NCBI RefSeq assembly: GCF_947493765.1
Contig: NZ_CANLSZ010000001.1
Coordinates: 434,001-498,000 of the forward strand
Source of the DNA: an uncultured Arthrobacter sp.
GTDB taxonomy: Bacteria > Actinomycetota > Actinomycetes > Actinomycetales > Micrococcaceae
Reading direction: 5' to 3'
DNA: 64,000 nucleotides
Below are positions 52,046 to 59,847 of this stretch, in pieces. A program made the position numbers and the translations under genes. The notes beneath the pieces were generated by a model. The model worked only from the letters and a program-made list of their open reading frames with translations. It was not told the DNA's origin and made no database searches. The stretch's first letter is position 1. Every line of letters starts with the position of its first letter.

Positions 52046-53107
52046 CTAGGGCTCCAGCGAGTGGATGAGCTCCACGACGCGCGTGAGCACGGCGGGATCC
52101 GTCTCGGGCGGTACGCCGTGCCCGAGGTTCACCACGTGTCCCGGTGCCGCGGCCCCGGCGGCGAGCACGTCCCGGACGTGCCGCTCGAGGACGGGCCACG
52201 GTGCGGGGAGCAGGGCCGGGTCGATGTTGCCCTGCAGCGGTACGGTACCGCCCAGGCGCCGGTCGGCCTCGTCGAGCGGCAGCCGGTAGTCGACGCCGAT
52301 CACGTCCACCCCGACGTCGTGCATCGCGACGAGCAGTTCGGAGGTGCCGGTGCCGAAGTGGATCAGGGGCGCGCCGAGGCCGCGCACGTGGTCCAGGGCC
52401 CGACGGGAGGCCGGCGCCACATGGGTGCGGTAGTCGGCCAGCGAGAGCGAGCCCGCCCAGGAATCGAAGAGCTGGGCTGCGCTGGCGCCTGCCTCGAGCT
52501 GGGCGCGCAGGAACATGCCGGACGCGTCCGCGGCCCACTCGGTGAGGGCCCGCCACGTGTCGGGATCCGCGTGCATCATGGTGCGCGGCCCGAGATGGTC
52601 CCGGGACGGCTTGCCCTCGACCATGTAGGCGGCGAGGGTGAAGGGGGCTCCGGCGAACCCGACGAGCGGCGTCGACCCGAGCTGCTCCACGGTGAGTGCC
52701 ACGGCCTGCCGGATGGGCTCGAGGGCCTCCGGTGTGAGGCGCGGCAGGGCGGCGACGTCGGCGGCCGAGCGGATCGGTGAGCCGAGGACCGGCCCCACAC
52801 CGGGAACGATGTCCACGTCCACACCGGCGAGCTTGAGCGGGATGACGATGTCGGAGAAGAAGATGCCCGCGTCGACGTCGTGCCGCCGGACCGGCTGCAG
52901 CGTGATCTCCGAGGCCAGCTCCGGGACGAGGCAGGACTGCAGCATGTCGGTGCCCTCACGCAGGGCGCGGTACTCGGGCAGTGACCTCCCGGCCTGGCGC
53001 ATGAACCACACGGGGCGCCGGTGCGGCCGCTGGCCCCGGTAGGCGCGGATGAGTGCCGAGTCGGACGTACGTCCGTCGACCAGCGGGTGCGATGCTCCAA
53101 GGTCCAT
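52046..53107 (-). CDS. hemE: Uroporphyrinogen decarboxylase
   Basis: 353 residues. The N-terminal signature [20 protein letters not shown] is intact, as are [20 protein letters not shown] and [17 protein letters not shown]. It removes four carboxyl groups from uroporphyrinogen III to give coproporphyrinogen III. First gene of the eight-enzyme minus-strand operon, divergent from hemA with a 192-bp shared region. CAGAAT seven bases before the ATG suggests a leaderless start. Confidence 0.97.
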   Translation of the reverse strand: MDLGASHPLVDGRTSDSALIRAYRGQRPHRRPVWFMRQAGRSLPEYRALREGTDMLQSCLVPELASEITLQPVRRHDVDAGIFFSDIVIPLKLAGVDVDIVPGVGPVLGSPIRSAADVAALPRLTPEALEPIRQAVALTVEQLGSTPLVGFAGAPFTLAAYMVEGKPSRDHLGPRTMMHADPDTWRALTEWAADASGMFLRAQLEAGASAAQLFDSWAGSLSLADYRTHVAPASRRALDHVRGLGAPLIHFGTGTSELLVAMHDVGVDVIGVDYRLPLDEADRRLGGTVPLQGNIDPALLPAPWPVLERHVRDVLAAGAAAPGHVVNLGHGVPPETDPAVLTRVVELIHSLEP

Positions 53108-53114
53108 GCACCCG

Positions 53115-53120
53115 ATTCTG
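53115..53120 (-). promoter_or_regulatory. Candidate -10 box of the hemE operon
   Basis: CAGAAT on the minus strand, seven bases before the hemE ATG. It matches the TANNNT pattern except for the first base. Confidence 0.4.
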
Positions 53121-53284
53121 CCGAAGATCCCTGCGGAGCGTTAACCGGTGGAGGCGGCCCAGCCCTGCAGCGCCGCTCCCGTGCGCAAGATCACTTCGCC
53201 TCGGGTACCACGGGTCCCGCGGATCGGCGCGGGATACCCTCCCGGGTAAGGCCAACCTATTCAGGGAATGGGAGGGGACCTCGG

Positions 53285-53290
53285 TATGCT
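53285..53290 (+). promoter_or_regulatory. Candidate -10 box of hemA
   Basis: TATGCT nine bases before GTG 53300, so the hemA leader would be only a few bases long. Confidence 0.45.
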
Positions 53291-53299
53291 GAAGTCACT

Positions 53300-54664
53300 G
53301 TGGTACTTCTTTCACTCGTAGCGACCCACTCGGATGTGGACCTGGAAACCGTAGCCCGACTCAGCGTCGGAGCGCCCCAGGTCCCGTCGGTGGTGCTCGC
53401 CGACGACAGGTCCGTCGCGGGCGCCGTCGTCCTGGCCACGTGCAACCGCTTCGAGATCTATGCCGAGGCGCCGTCCGCGGAGGACGTCGAGGCCGCCCGC
53501 TCGGCGATCATCTCCACCATCAGCGAGTACTCCGGCATCCCCGAGCAGTCCGTCTCCTCCTCCTTCCGCACCCACACCGGGCAGGACGTGGCGGAGCACC
53601 TCTTCGCCGTCGGCGCCGGCCTCGACTCCGCCGTGATCGGCGAGCGGGAGATCGCGGGGCAGGTGCGGCGGGCCCTCATCGAGGCGCAGGGCTCCGGTGC
53701 GGCCAGCGGCTCCCTGGTGCGCCTGTTCCAGGCGGCCTCGAAGACCGCCAAGGACGTGGGAGCGCAGACCGCCCTCGGCTCCCGCGGACGCTCGATCGTC
53801 TCCGTGGCCCTCGAGCTGGGCAGCGACCTCTCGGCCGACCCCGACTGGTCCCGGAAGTCGGTGGTCCTGTTCGGGACGGGCGCCTACGCCGGAGCGACCG
53901 TCGCGGCGCTGAAGGACAGGGGCTGCACCGACATCTCCGTCTTCTCCTCCTCGGGCCGGGCCGAGGCCTTCGTCGCATCCCGCGGTGGCACCGCCGTCTC
54001 CGCCGCCGGGCTGGCCGGCGCCCTGGCGCAGGCCGACGTCGTCATCGGGTGCAGCGGCAGCGACGCCCGCATCGACGCCGCCGACCTCGAGCGCGTGCGC
54101 GCCGACAGCACCTCGCCGCTGCTCGTGATCGACCTGGCCCTGAGCCACGACTTCGACCCTGCCGTAGGACTGCTCGACGACGTCGAGCTCATCACGCTCG
54201 AATCGGTCCGCGCAGCTGCCCCCGACGAGCAGGCCGATTCCCTGGTGCAGGCGAGCGACCTCGTGCGGGACGCGGCACGCGCCTTCGAGGAACAGCAGGG
54301 TGCACGCGCGATGAACGCCTCGATCGTGGCCCTGCGCCGCCACACGCAATCGGTGCTGGACTCCGAGATGGAGCGCGTCCGTGCCCAGCACGGCTGCACG
54401 GCCGCCGCGGAGGAGGTGGAGTTCGCGCTGCGCCGCATGGTGCGCCAGCTCCTGCACGTGCCCACCGTGCGGGCACGTGAACTCGCCGCCGAGGGACGCC
54501 AAGAGGACTACGAGGCAGCGCTCGAAGCCCTGTACGGGATCGATGTGGCGCAGTCCGGCGCACCGAGCGCCACCGCAGGCCGGCCTCCCCGGGCAGTGCC
54601 CGGCGACGGCGCCGCGGACGCGGCATGCCCGGTGGACCTGGGTCGTCCCGCGCGCGGAGCCTGA
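53300..54664 (+). CDS. hemA: Glutamyl-tRNA reductase
   Basis: 454 residues from GTG 53300. The catalytic cysteine is C48 in [31 protein letters not shown], the NADPH-binding [14 protein letters not shown] and a C-terminal dimerisation helix follow. It reduces glutamyl-tRNA to glutamate-1-semialdehyde for HemL and is usually the controlled step of the pathway. It is transcribed away from the other haem genes. The last 40 residues are a disordered Ala/Pro/Gly tail. Confidence 0.95.
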   Translation: MVLLSLVATHSDVDLETVARLSVGAPQVPSVVLADDRSVAGAVVLATCNRFEIYAEAPSAEDVEAARSAIISTISEYSGIPEQSVSSSFRTHTGQDVAEHLFAVGAGLDSAVIGEREIAGQVRRALIEAQGSGAASGSLVRLFQAASKTAKDVGAQTALGSRGRSIVSVALELGSDLSADPDWSRKSVVLFGTGAYAGATVAALKDRGCTDISVFSSSGRAEAFVASRGGTAVSAAGLAGALAQADVVIGCSGSDARIDAADLERVRADSTSPLLVIDLALSHDFDPAVGLLDDVELITLESVRAAAPDEQADSLVQASDLVRDAARAFEEQQGARAMNASIVALRRHTQSVLDSEMERVRAQHGCTAAAEEVEFALRRMVRQLLHVPTVRARELAAEGRQEDYEAALEALYGIDVAQSGAPSATAGRPPRAVPGDGAADAACPVDLGRPARGA

Positions 54665-54793
54665 GCCGCGACTTCCTCGGCATGGGCTTCGACGACGGGA
54701 ATGACCTCCGGTACGTGGGTATCGTCGGCGCCGCTCGCACCGCTTCACTACGTGGGTTCCGCCGGTACGTGAGTCCGACCAGTAGGTGAGTCG

Positions 54794-54858
54794 GTCCAGT
54801 ACACGGGCCCGTCCAGTACACGGGCCCATCCAGTACGCGGGCCCGTCTAGTACGTGAG
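54794..54858. repeat. 17-bp tandem repeat at the moeZ 3' end
   Basis: Three 17-bp units (54794, 54811, 54828), each starting GTCCAGTA or ATCCAGTA, and a partial fourth containing the moeZ stop codon. The unit is not a multiple of three and lies almost wholly outside coding sequence, between convergent hemA and moeZ. Confidence 0.9.
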
Positions 54859-56094
54859 CTTGTCCGGTTCGATCCTGCGGACCCACTCCGTGATGCCGCC
54901 CTCCACCGAGTGGACGTCGGTGTGCCCCCGGCCGCGGAGGAACCGGACCACCTCCGCCGACCGGACCCCCGATTTGCAGTGCACGTACGCCGTCCGCGCG
55001 GGATCGACGACGGTCTCGCCGTCGAGGATCCGCGCCTTCGGGACGAGCACGGCGCCGTGGATACTCACGATCGCGTACTCCTCGGGACTGCGCACGTCCA
55101 GCAGGTCGAAATCCGCCCGGCCCTCGGAGCGCGCCGCGAGGAGCTCCGCGAGATCGTCCACGGAGACCACCGGTACTGCCGCGTCCGGATCGGCTGCCAC
55201 CGTGTCCGCCGCGCCGGTCGCAGCGGAGGGCAGGCCGCAGAACTGCTCGTAGTCGACGAGTTCGGTGATGGGCGGGCTGGTCGGGTCCGGCCGGACGCGC
55301 AGTTCCCGCCAGCTCATCGCGAGCGCGTCGAAGACCAGCACCCGGCCGAGCAGGGTGGTTCCCACACCCGTGATGAGCTTGATCGCCTCGTTGACCATCA
55401 CGGAGCCGATCTGCGCGCACAGGACCCCGAGCACACCGCCCTCCGCGCACGACGGCACGGACCCCGCCGGCGGCGCCTCGGGGAAGAGATCCCGGTAGGT
55501 GGGTCCGTGACCCTGCCAGAAGACGCTGACCTGTCCGTCGAAGCGCAGGATCGAACCCCACACGTACGGCTGGCCCAGGATCGCGGCGGCGTCGTTGACG
55601 AGGTACCGGGTGGCGAAGTTGTCGGTGCCGTCGATGATGAGGTCGTACCCGGAGAAGAGCTCGAGAGCGTTCGAGCGCTCCAGCCGCTGCTCGTGCAGCA
55701 CCACCTCGACGAGCGGATTCACCTCCGCGACGCTCAGGCGTGCGGATTCGGCCTTCGACCGTCCGAGGTCGGCCATGCCGTGGATGACCTGGCGCTGCAG
55801 GTTCGACAGCTCGACGTCGTCGTCGTCCACGATGCCGAGCGTGCCCACACCCGCTGCCGCGAGGTAGAGCAGCGTCGGGGAACCCAGCCCCCCGGCTCCG
55901 ATCACGAGGACACGTGCCTGCCGGAGGCGCAGTTGCGCCTCCATCCCGAACCCGGGAATGATCAGGTGCCGGGAGTAGCGCTCCGCCTCCTCCCGGGACA
56001 GGGTGCCGACCGGCTCCACCAGCGGAGGAAGCCCTGCCGGGCTGTCCGCCGACGGCGGCACGGCGACGTGGGCCAGGGGTCCGGAAACAGTCAT
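54847..56094 (-). CDS. moeZ: ThiF/MoeB adenylyltransferase-rhodanese (MoeZ type)
   Basis: 415 residues. The E1-like domain has the ATP loop VIGAGGLGSPTLLYL (about 64-78), DDDDVELSNLQRQ and the active-site region PSCAEGGVLGVLC. A C-terminal rhodanese domain (about 310-415) has its sulfur-accepting Cys373 in VHCKSGVRSAEV. It adenylates and thiocarboxylates small sulfur carriers for molybdopterin and related pathways. No MoaD or CysO carrier is nearby. The ATG overlaps a 16-bp palindrome. Confidence 0.95.
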   Translation of the reverse strand: MTVSGPLAHVAVPPSADSPAGLPPLVEPVGTLSREEAERYSRHLIIPGFGMEAQLRLRQARVLVIGAGGLGSPTLLYLAAAGVGTLGIVDDDDVELSNLQRQVIHGMADLGRSKAESARLSVAEVNPLVEVVLHEQRLERSNALELFSGYDLIIDGTDNFATRYLVNDAAAILGQPYVWGSILRFDGQVSVFWQGHGPTYRDLFPEAPPAGSVPSCAEGGVLGVLCAQIGSVMVNEAIKLITGVGTTLLGRVLVFDALAMSWRELRVRPDPTSPPITELVDYEQFCGLPSAATGAADTVAADPDAAVPVVSVDDLAELLAARSEGRADFDLLDVRSPEEYAIVSIHGAVLVPKARILDGETVVDPARTAYVHCKSGVRSAEVVRFLRGRGHTDVHSVEGGITEWVRRIEPDKLTY

Positions 56095-56107
56095 ACCCAA
56101 GGGTATG
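56092..56107. promoter_or_regulatory. 16-bp palindrome overlapping the moeZ start and -10 box
   Basis: CATACCC and GGGTATG are perfect arms around AA. On the minus strand it covers the ATG and the TACCCT -10 box five bases upstream, so a bound protein would block both transcription and start. The half-sites resemble CsoR/CstR-type operators. Confidence 0.5.
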
Positions 56108-56186
56108 GCGCATCGACGCGGCGATGCCACCGCGGGACCGGCCGGTAAACTGGCGCTACCCGATCGCAACAGCTGAGGACCCCTAC

Positions 56187-56804
56187 GTGAGTGCACAACC
56201 GACCACCGGACGCGCCGTACGGCTCCCGCGGGACGAGCGTCGACGTCAGCTCCTGGCAGCGGCACAGGCGGTCTTCGTGGGCAACGGCTACCACGGGGCC
56301 GCCATGGACGACATCGCCGATGCCGCCCGGGTCAGCAAGCCGGTGCTCTACCAGCACTTCCCCGGCAAGCGCGACCTGTACCTGGCCCTGCTGGACAGCC
56401 ACCTCGCGGAACTGACGGAGCTGTTGATCGATGCGCTCCGCTCCACCGACGACAACGATCTGCGCGTCCACGCGACCATGCGCGCGTACTTCCAGTTCAT
56501 CGCCCAGGACAGCCGGGCGCATCGACTGGTCTTCGAATCCGACATCAGCAACGAGCCCGACGTCAGCAGTCGTCTGGAGGCGTTCAACGCCCACTTCGCG
56601 AGCGCCATCGCGGACGTGATCGCCGACGACACCCAGCTGTCCAGGGTCGAGGCGACCCTCCTGGGCCGGGGCCTCGCCGGGATGGCGCAGATCAGCGCCC
56701 GCTACTGGCTCGAGACCGACGGCAGCCTCGACATCGATGCCGCCGCCGAGCTGATCTACCGTTTAGCTTGGCGCGGAATCAGCCGCTTCCCCAAGGAGAT
56801 CTAG
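56187..56804 (+). CDS. TetR/AcrR family transcriptional regulator
   Basis: 205 residues from GTG 56187, which has GAGGA upstream. The N-terminal helix-turn-helix covers about 15-60 (RRQLLAAAQAVFVGNGYHGA, then MDDIADAARVSKPVLYQHFP). A ligand-binding domain of the type seen in small actinobacterial TetR proteins follows. A TAAACT box at 56146 is a possible -10. It diverges from moeZ and precedes the DUF3107 gene by 47 bp. I recall the same order at Rv3206c-Rv3208A. Ligand and targets are unknown. Confidence 0.93.
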   Translation: MSAQPTTGRAVRLPRDERRRQLLAAAQAVFVGNGYHGAAMDDIADAARVSKPVLYQHFPGKRDLYLALLDSHLAELTELLIDALRSTDDNDLRVHATMRAYFQFIAQDSRAHRLVFESDISNEPDVSSRLEAFNAHFASAIADVIADDTQLSRVEATLLGRGLAGMAQISARYWLETDGSLDIDAAAELIYRLAWRGISRFPKEI

Positions 56805-56851
56805 AGTAGGTTCCAGAGAGCATCAGGAACACTACACAGGAGGCACGCGCC

Positions 56852-57076
56852 GTGGAAATCAAGATCGGTATCCAGAACATCAACCGCGAGATCGTCATCG
56901 ATTCCACCGAGAGCGCCGACGCCATCGCCGAGCTGGTGGCCAAGGCCATGGGCGACGGCGGCGACCTCCGCCTCAAGGACTCGAAGGGCCGCCAGGTCAT
57001 CGTCCCGACGTCGGCCCTGGGGTACGTGGAGATCGGCGCCGAGGAGACCCGGCGCGTGGGCTTCGGCGCACTCTGA
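56852..57076 (+). CDS. DUF3107 domain-containing protein
   Basis: 74 residues, the full length of this family. EIKIGIQNINREIVIDSTES, then AIAELVAKAM and GRQVIVPTSALGYVEIG, are characteristic. DUF3107 is a small ATP-binding-like fold restricted to actinobacteria, of unknown role (TB9.4 in M. tuberculosis, from memory). GGAGG lies eight bases before the GTG start. A duplicated terminator follows. Confidence 0.93.
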   Translation: MEIKIGIQNINREIVIDSTESADAIAELVAKAMGDGGDLRLKDSKGRQVIVPTSALGYVEIGAEETRRVGFGAL

Positions 57077-57086
57077 TCCCACGTTC

Positions 57087-57200
57087 CGACCCCGCCCGGC
57101 AGCAGGAGGGCCCGCACCAGACCTACCCGGTCGGGTCCGACCCTGCCCGGCAGCAGGAGGGCCCGCACCAGACCTACCCGGTCGGGTGCGGGCCCTCCTG
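57087..57200. terminator. 51-bp direct repeat forming a duplicated terminator
   Basis: Two 51-bp near-identical copies (57087-57137 and 57138-57188) each contain the arm CAGGAGGGCCCGCAC. A single complementary arm GTGCGGGCCCTCCTG ends at 57200. The 15-bp stem can therefore form with either copy. The region separates the convergent DUF3107 and ferritin-like genes. Confidence 0.85.
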
Positions 57201-57207
57201 CATCCGG

Positions 57208-57972
57208 CTACGCCGTCAGGCCGAGGGCGCTCATCCGCCGGGAGTGGTTGCGCGTGAGTTCGGAGAAGAACGTCCCGCTGGGCTGGGTGGGGCCGTCCTC
57301 GCCGGCGAAGAGCAGTCCCGCGAGATTCTCCCGCTCGATGCCCACCCGCTGCGCCTGGGTCAGGGCCTCTCCCACGAGCCGCCGACCCCAGAGGGCGCAG
57401 CGTGACGCGAGCCGCGGATCGGCGGAGAGGGCTTCCTTCAGCCGGCCCCGGAGGTGTTCCGCGGCGTCCCCCGAGTCGATGACGGCGATCAGCTCGCGGG
57501 TCCTGGCGTCCAGGTTGTGCGCCAGCGAACGGTAGAAGTCCCGCGAGAAGGCATCGACGACGTACGCCTTCATGAGCGACTCGTACCAGTCGCCCGGCCG
57601 CGTCCGCTCGTGGAAGGAGTCGATGGAGGCGCAGAACGGAGTCATGGCGTCCTCGACGGTGATGCCCAACCCGTCCAGGAACCGGCCCACGAGCTCGAAG
57701 TGCTCGAACTCCTGGACCGCGAGCCGCCCGAGGCTCGCACGATCGGCGAGGCTCGGCGAGAACCTCGCATCGGAGGACAGCCGCTCGAATCCGGACAGCT
57801 CCGCGTAGGCGATCGCGCCGAGCAGATCCGCGACGAAGCGGACGTAGTGGGGATTGTCGAACGGATCCTCGCCGATCCCCACTCCGTCCGCAGGAGCTGA
57901 GGGACCTGCCTCCGAGGCATTCCGCGACTCGGCGGCAGGAGGGGCCATGCTGTCGGGGGCGCCGTTGTTCAT
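57208..57972 (-). CDS. Ferritin-like fold protein
   Basis: 254 residues from ATG 57972, with TACTCT seven bases upstream (leaderless). The body is a four-helix bundle with acidic/His positions compatible with a di-iron site: AIAYAELSGFERLSSDAR, AVQEFEHFELVGRFLD and MKAYVVDAFSRDFYRSLAHN. It resembles MiaE-type tRNA hydroxylases in fold, but no substrate can be assigned. The same neighbours occur around Rv3210c in M. tuberculosis (recalled). The first 35 residues are disordered. Confidence 0.85.
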   Translation of the reverse strand: MNNGAPDSMAPPAAESRNASEAGPSAPADGVGIGEDPFDNPHYVRFVADLLGAIAYAELSGFERLSSDARFSPSLADRASLGRLAVQEFEHFELVGRFLDGLGITVEDAMTPFCASIDSFHERTRPGDWYESLMKAYVVDAFSRDFYRSLAHNLDARTRELIAVIDSGDAAEHLRGRLKEALSADPRLASRCALWGRRLVGEALTQAQRVGIERENLAGLLFAGEDGPTQPSGTFFSELTRNHSRRMSALGLTA

Positions 57973-57979
57973 GCTGCTA

Positions 57980-57985
57980 AGAGTA
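57980..57985 (-). promoter_or_regulatory. -10 box of the ferritin-like gene (leaderless)
   Basis: TACTCT on the minus strand, seven bases before the ATG. Confidence 0.55.
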
Positions 57986-58073
57986 CGCAATCGCCGGGGA
58001 GCGGCAAGCCGTCGGACCGGCCCGGGATGCCACGCTGCTGCGCCGTCCCGGGGCCGCTGTCCGTGATGTGCGT

Positions 58074-58079
58074 TACCGT
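58074..58079 (+). promoter_or_regulatory. -10 box of the RNB ribonuclease gene (leaderless)
   Basis: TACCGT seven bases before GTG 58087. This sets the start 60 bases downstream of the track ORF. Confidence 0.55.
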
Positions 58080-58086
58080 GAACCCC

Positions 58087-59565
58087 GTGCCAGCGAAGCC
58101 ACCGGATCCCGAGCAGGACACGCAATCACTCCTCGCCCGCTCGCTGAGCCTGCTGCGCGCGGAACTCGATCTGCGTGAGGACTTCCCCGAGGAGGTCCTC
58201 CGGGAGGCGGCCGCCGCGGTGACCGCCCACCGTCCCCCGGCCGAGGATCTGCGGGAGCTGCCCTTCCTGACCATCGATCCGCCCGGCTCCACCGATCTGG
58301 ACCAGGCCATCCACCTCGGACGTGCCGGTGCGGACGGAGCCGGCTACGACGTGCGGTACGCCATCGCCGATCTTCCCGGCTTCGTGCCGGCTGAGGGCGC
58401 CGTCGACCTCGAGGCCCGGCTCCGCGGCCAGACCATGTACGCCCCGGACGGCCGGATCCCGCTGCACCCGGACGTGATCTCCGAGGGAGCCGCGAGCCTG
58501 CTGCCGGGACAGGACCGCCCGGCGTTCGTCTGGCACTTCCGGCTCGACGCCGCGGGAGCTGTCGGCTCCGTCTCGGTCCGCCGCGCCACCATCAGGAGCC
58601 GGCGGCAGCTCACGTATGCCGAGGTGCAGTCCGCGATCGATGCGGGGACCACGGACCACCAGTTCCGCCTCCTCGAGGAGATCGGTCGGCGCCGCATCCG
58701 GCTGGAGCTCGAGCGCGGGGGTGCCGGTCTGACCCTGCCGCGCCAGGAGATCACCCACGACGGCGGACGGTACGCCATCGTGACCGAGCCCGCCCGGCCC
58801 TGCGAGGACTGGAACGCGCAGCTCTCCCTGATGACCGGCATGGCTGCAGCACGCATCATGCTCGACGGCGGCATCGGGATCCTCCGCACCATGCCCGCGC
58901 CCGACGACGGCGCGCTCAGGAAGTTCCGCCTGCAGTCCGAGGCCCTCGGGCATCCGTGGCCCGAGGAGCTGCCGTACGGGGCCTTCCTGCGCACCCTCGA
59001 CGTCGGCGAGCCCCGGCAGCTCGCCCTCATGCATGCGGCCGCCGCGCTCTTCCGCGGCGCCGGGTACACCGTGTTCGACGGCGAGGTGCCCGAGGACACC
59101 GTCCAGTCGGCGATCGCCGCACCCTATGCCCACACCACCGCACCCATCAGGCGGCTCGTGGACCGCTTCGTCCTCGTGATCTGCGCGGCGCTGTGCGCCG
59201 GGGAGGAAGTACCCGGGTGGGCGCGGCGGGCGCTGCCCGCTCTGGGGTCCGTCATGGCGTCCTCGGCCCAGGTCGCGTCCCGGCTCGACTCCGGCGCGCT
59301 CGACGCGGTCCAGGCAGCGCTGCTGAGCGGGCGGATCGGCGAGGCGTTCCCCGCCGTCGTGCTGCAGGGGTCCCCACCGGCCGCCGAGGACGCCCCCGGC
59401 AGGCAGGCGCCCCGCCCGTCCGGCGTCGTCCAGGTGACCGATCCCGTCCTCGAGGCGGTCTGCTACGGCGAGCTGGTGGCGGGAGAACGGGTCACCGTGG
59501 TCCTGCTGGAGGCGGACATCGCGCGCCGTCGCCTGCGCTTCGAGGTGAAGCCGGCCGACGCGTGA
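58087..59565 (+). CDS. RNB-domain ribonuclease (RNase II/R family, short form)
   Basis: 492 residues. The RNB catalytic signature IDPPGSTDLDQAIHLGR (about 65-81) contains the metal-binding aspartates, and YAHTTAPIRRLVDRFVL is the conserved substrate channel segment. There are no recognisable cold-shock domains before it, and only a short tail after it, so RNA binding must differ from E. coli RNase R. It degrades RNA 3' to 5'. The helicase gene 282 bp downstream could be a functional partner. Confidence 0.92.
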   Translation: MPAKPPDPEQDTQSLLARSLSLLRAELDLREDFPEEVLREAAAAVTAHRPPAEDLRELPFLTIDPPGSTDLDQAIHLGRAGADGAGYDVRYAIADLPGFVPAEGAVDLEARLRGQTMYAPDGRIPLHPDVISEGAASLLPGQDRPAFVWHFRLDAAGAVGSVSVRRATIRSRRQLTYAEVQSAIDAGTTDHQFRLLEEIGRRRIRLELERGGAGLTLPRQEITHDGGRYAIVTEPARPCEDWNAQLSLMTGMAAARIMLDGGIGILRTMPAPDDGALRKFRLQSEALGHPWPEELPYGAFLRTLDVGEPRQLALMHAAAALFRGAGYTVFDGEVPEDTVQSAIAAPYAHTTAPIRRLVDRFVLVICAALCAGEEVPGWARRALPALGSVMASSAQVASRLDSGALDAVQAALLSGRIGEAFPAVVLQGSPPAAEDAPGRQAPRPSGVVQVTDPVLEAVCYGELVAGERVTVVLLEADIARRRLRFEVKPADA

Positions 59566-59847
59566 TCGACGCGGCCCGGAATGACGCCCGGCGGGGGCTG
59601 GCGGGGTAGAGTTGACAGCGTAGTAATGGATGCCCGGTCGTTATCACGTCCTCGATAACCCGCAGAACCTACTCGATCCCGAGTTTTCCCGCAGGCGCAG
59701 GTCCTACTCCCCCGCCCGCACGCAGTCGCAAGCCCGCGATCGGCTTCCACTGGACGCCCTGCGCCCGTCGATACGCTCCGCCCCGCCCGAAGTCGGTCCG
59801 GTGCGTCGAGCCTTCGCCGCCGCACGGCCTGAAATGAACGGTAGAAC
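59566..59847 (+). other. Long leader upstream of the DEAD-box helicase gene
   Basis: 282 bp without a supported gene. It holds TTGACA (59612-59617) with no good -10 at 16-18 bases, and a small hairpin GTTATC/GATAAC (59639-59658 region). ATG 59630 starts a frame lacking typical codon use. A long untranslated leader, as on cold-inducible helicase mRNAs, is the likeliest reading. Confidence 0.45.

Noticed and set aside
50529-52556. 675-codon version of HemY starting inside hemE
   Set aside because: The FAD domain begins just after GTG 52043, two bases beyond the hemE stop; the extension is out-of-frame hemE sequence.
53108-53299. Riboswitch or attenuator between hemE and hemA
   Set aside because: I find no strong hairpin or known riboswitch pattern, only short leaders and -10-like boxes for both genes.
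59612-59630. TTGACA as a standard -35 for the helicase gene
   Set aside because: No acceptable -10 hexamer lies 16-18 bases downstream, so the promoter is left undefined.
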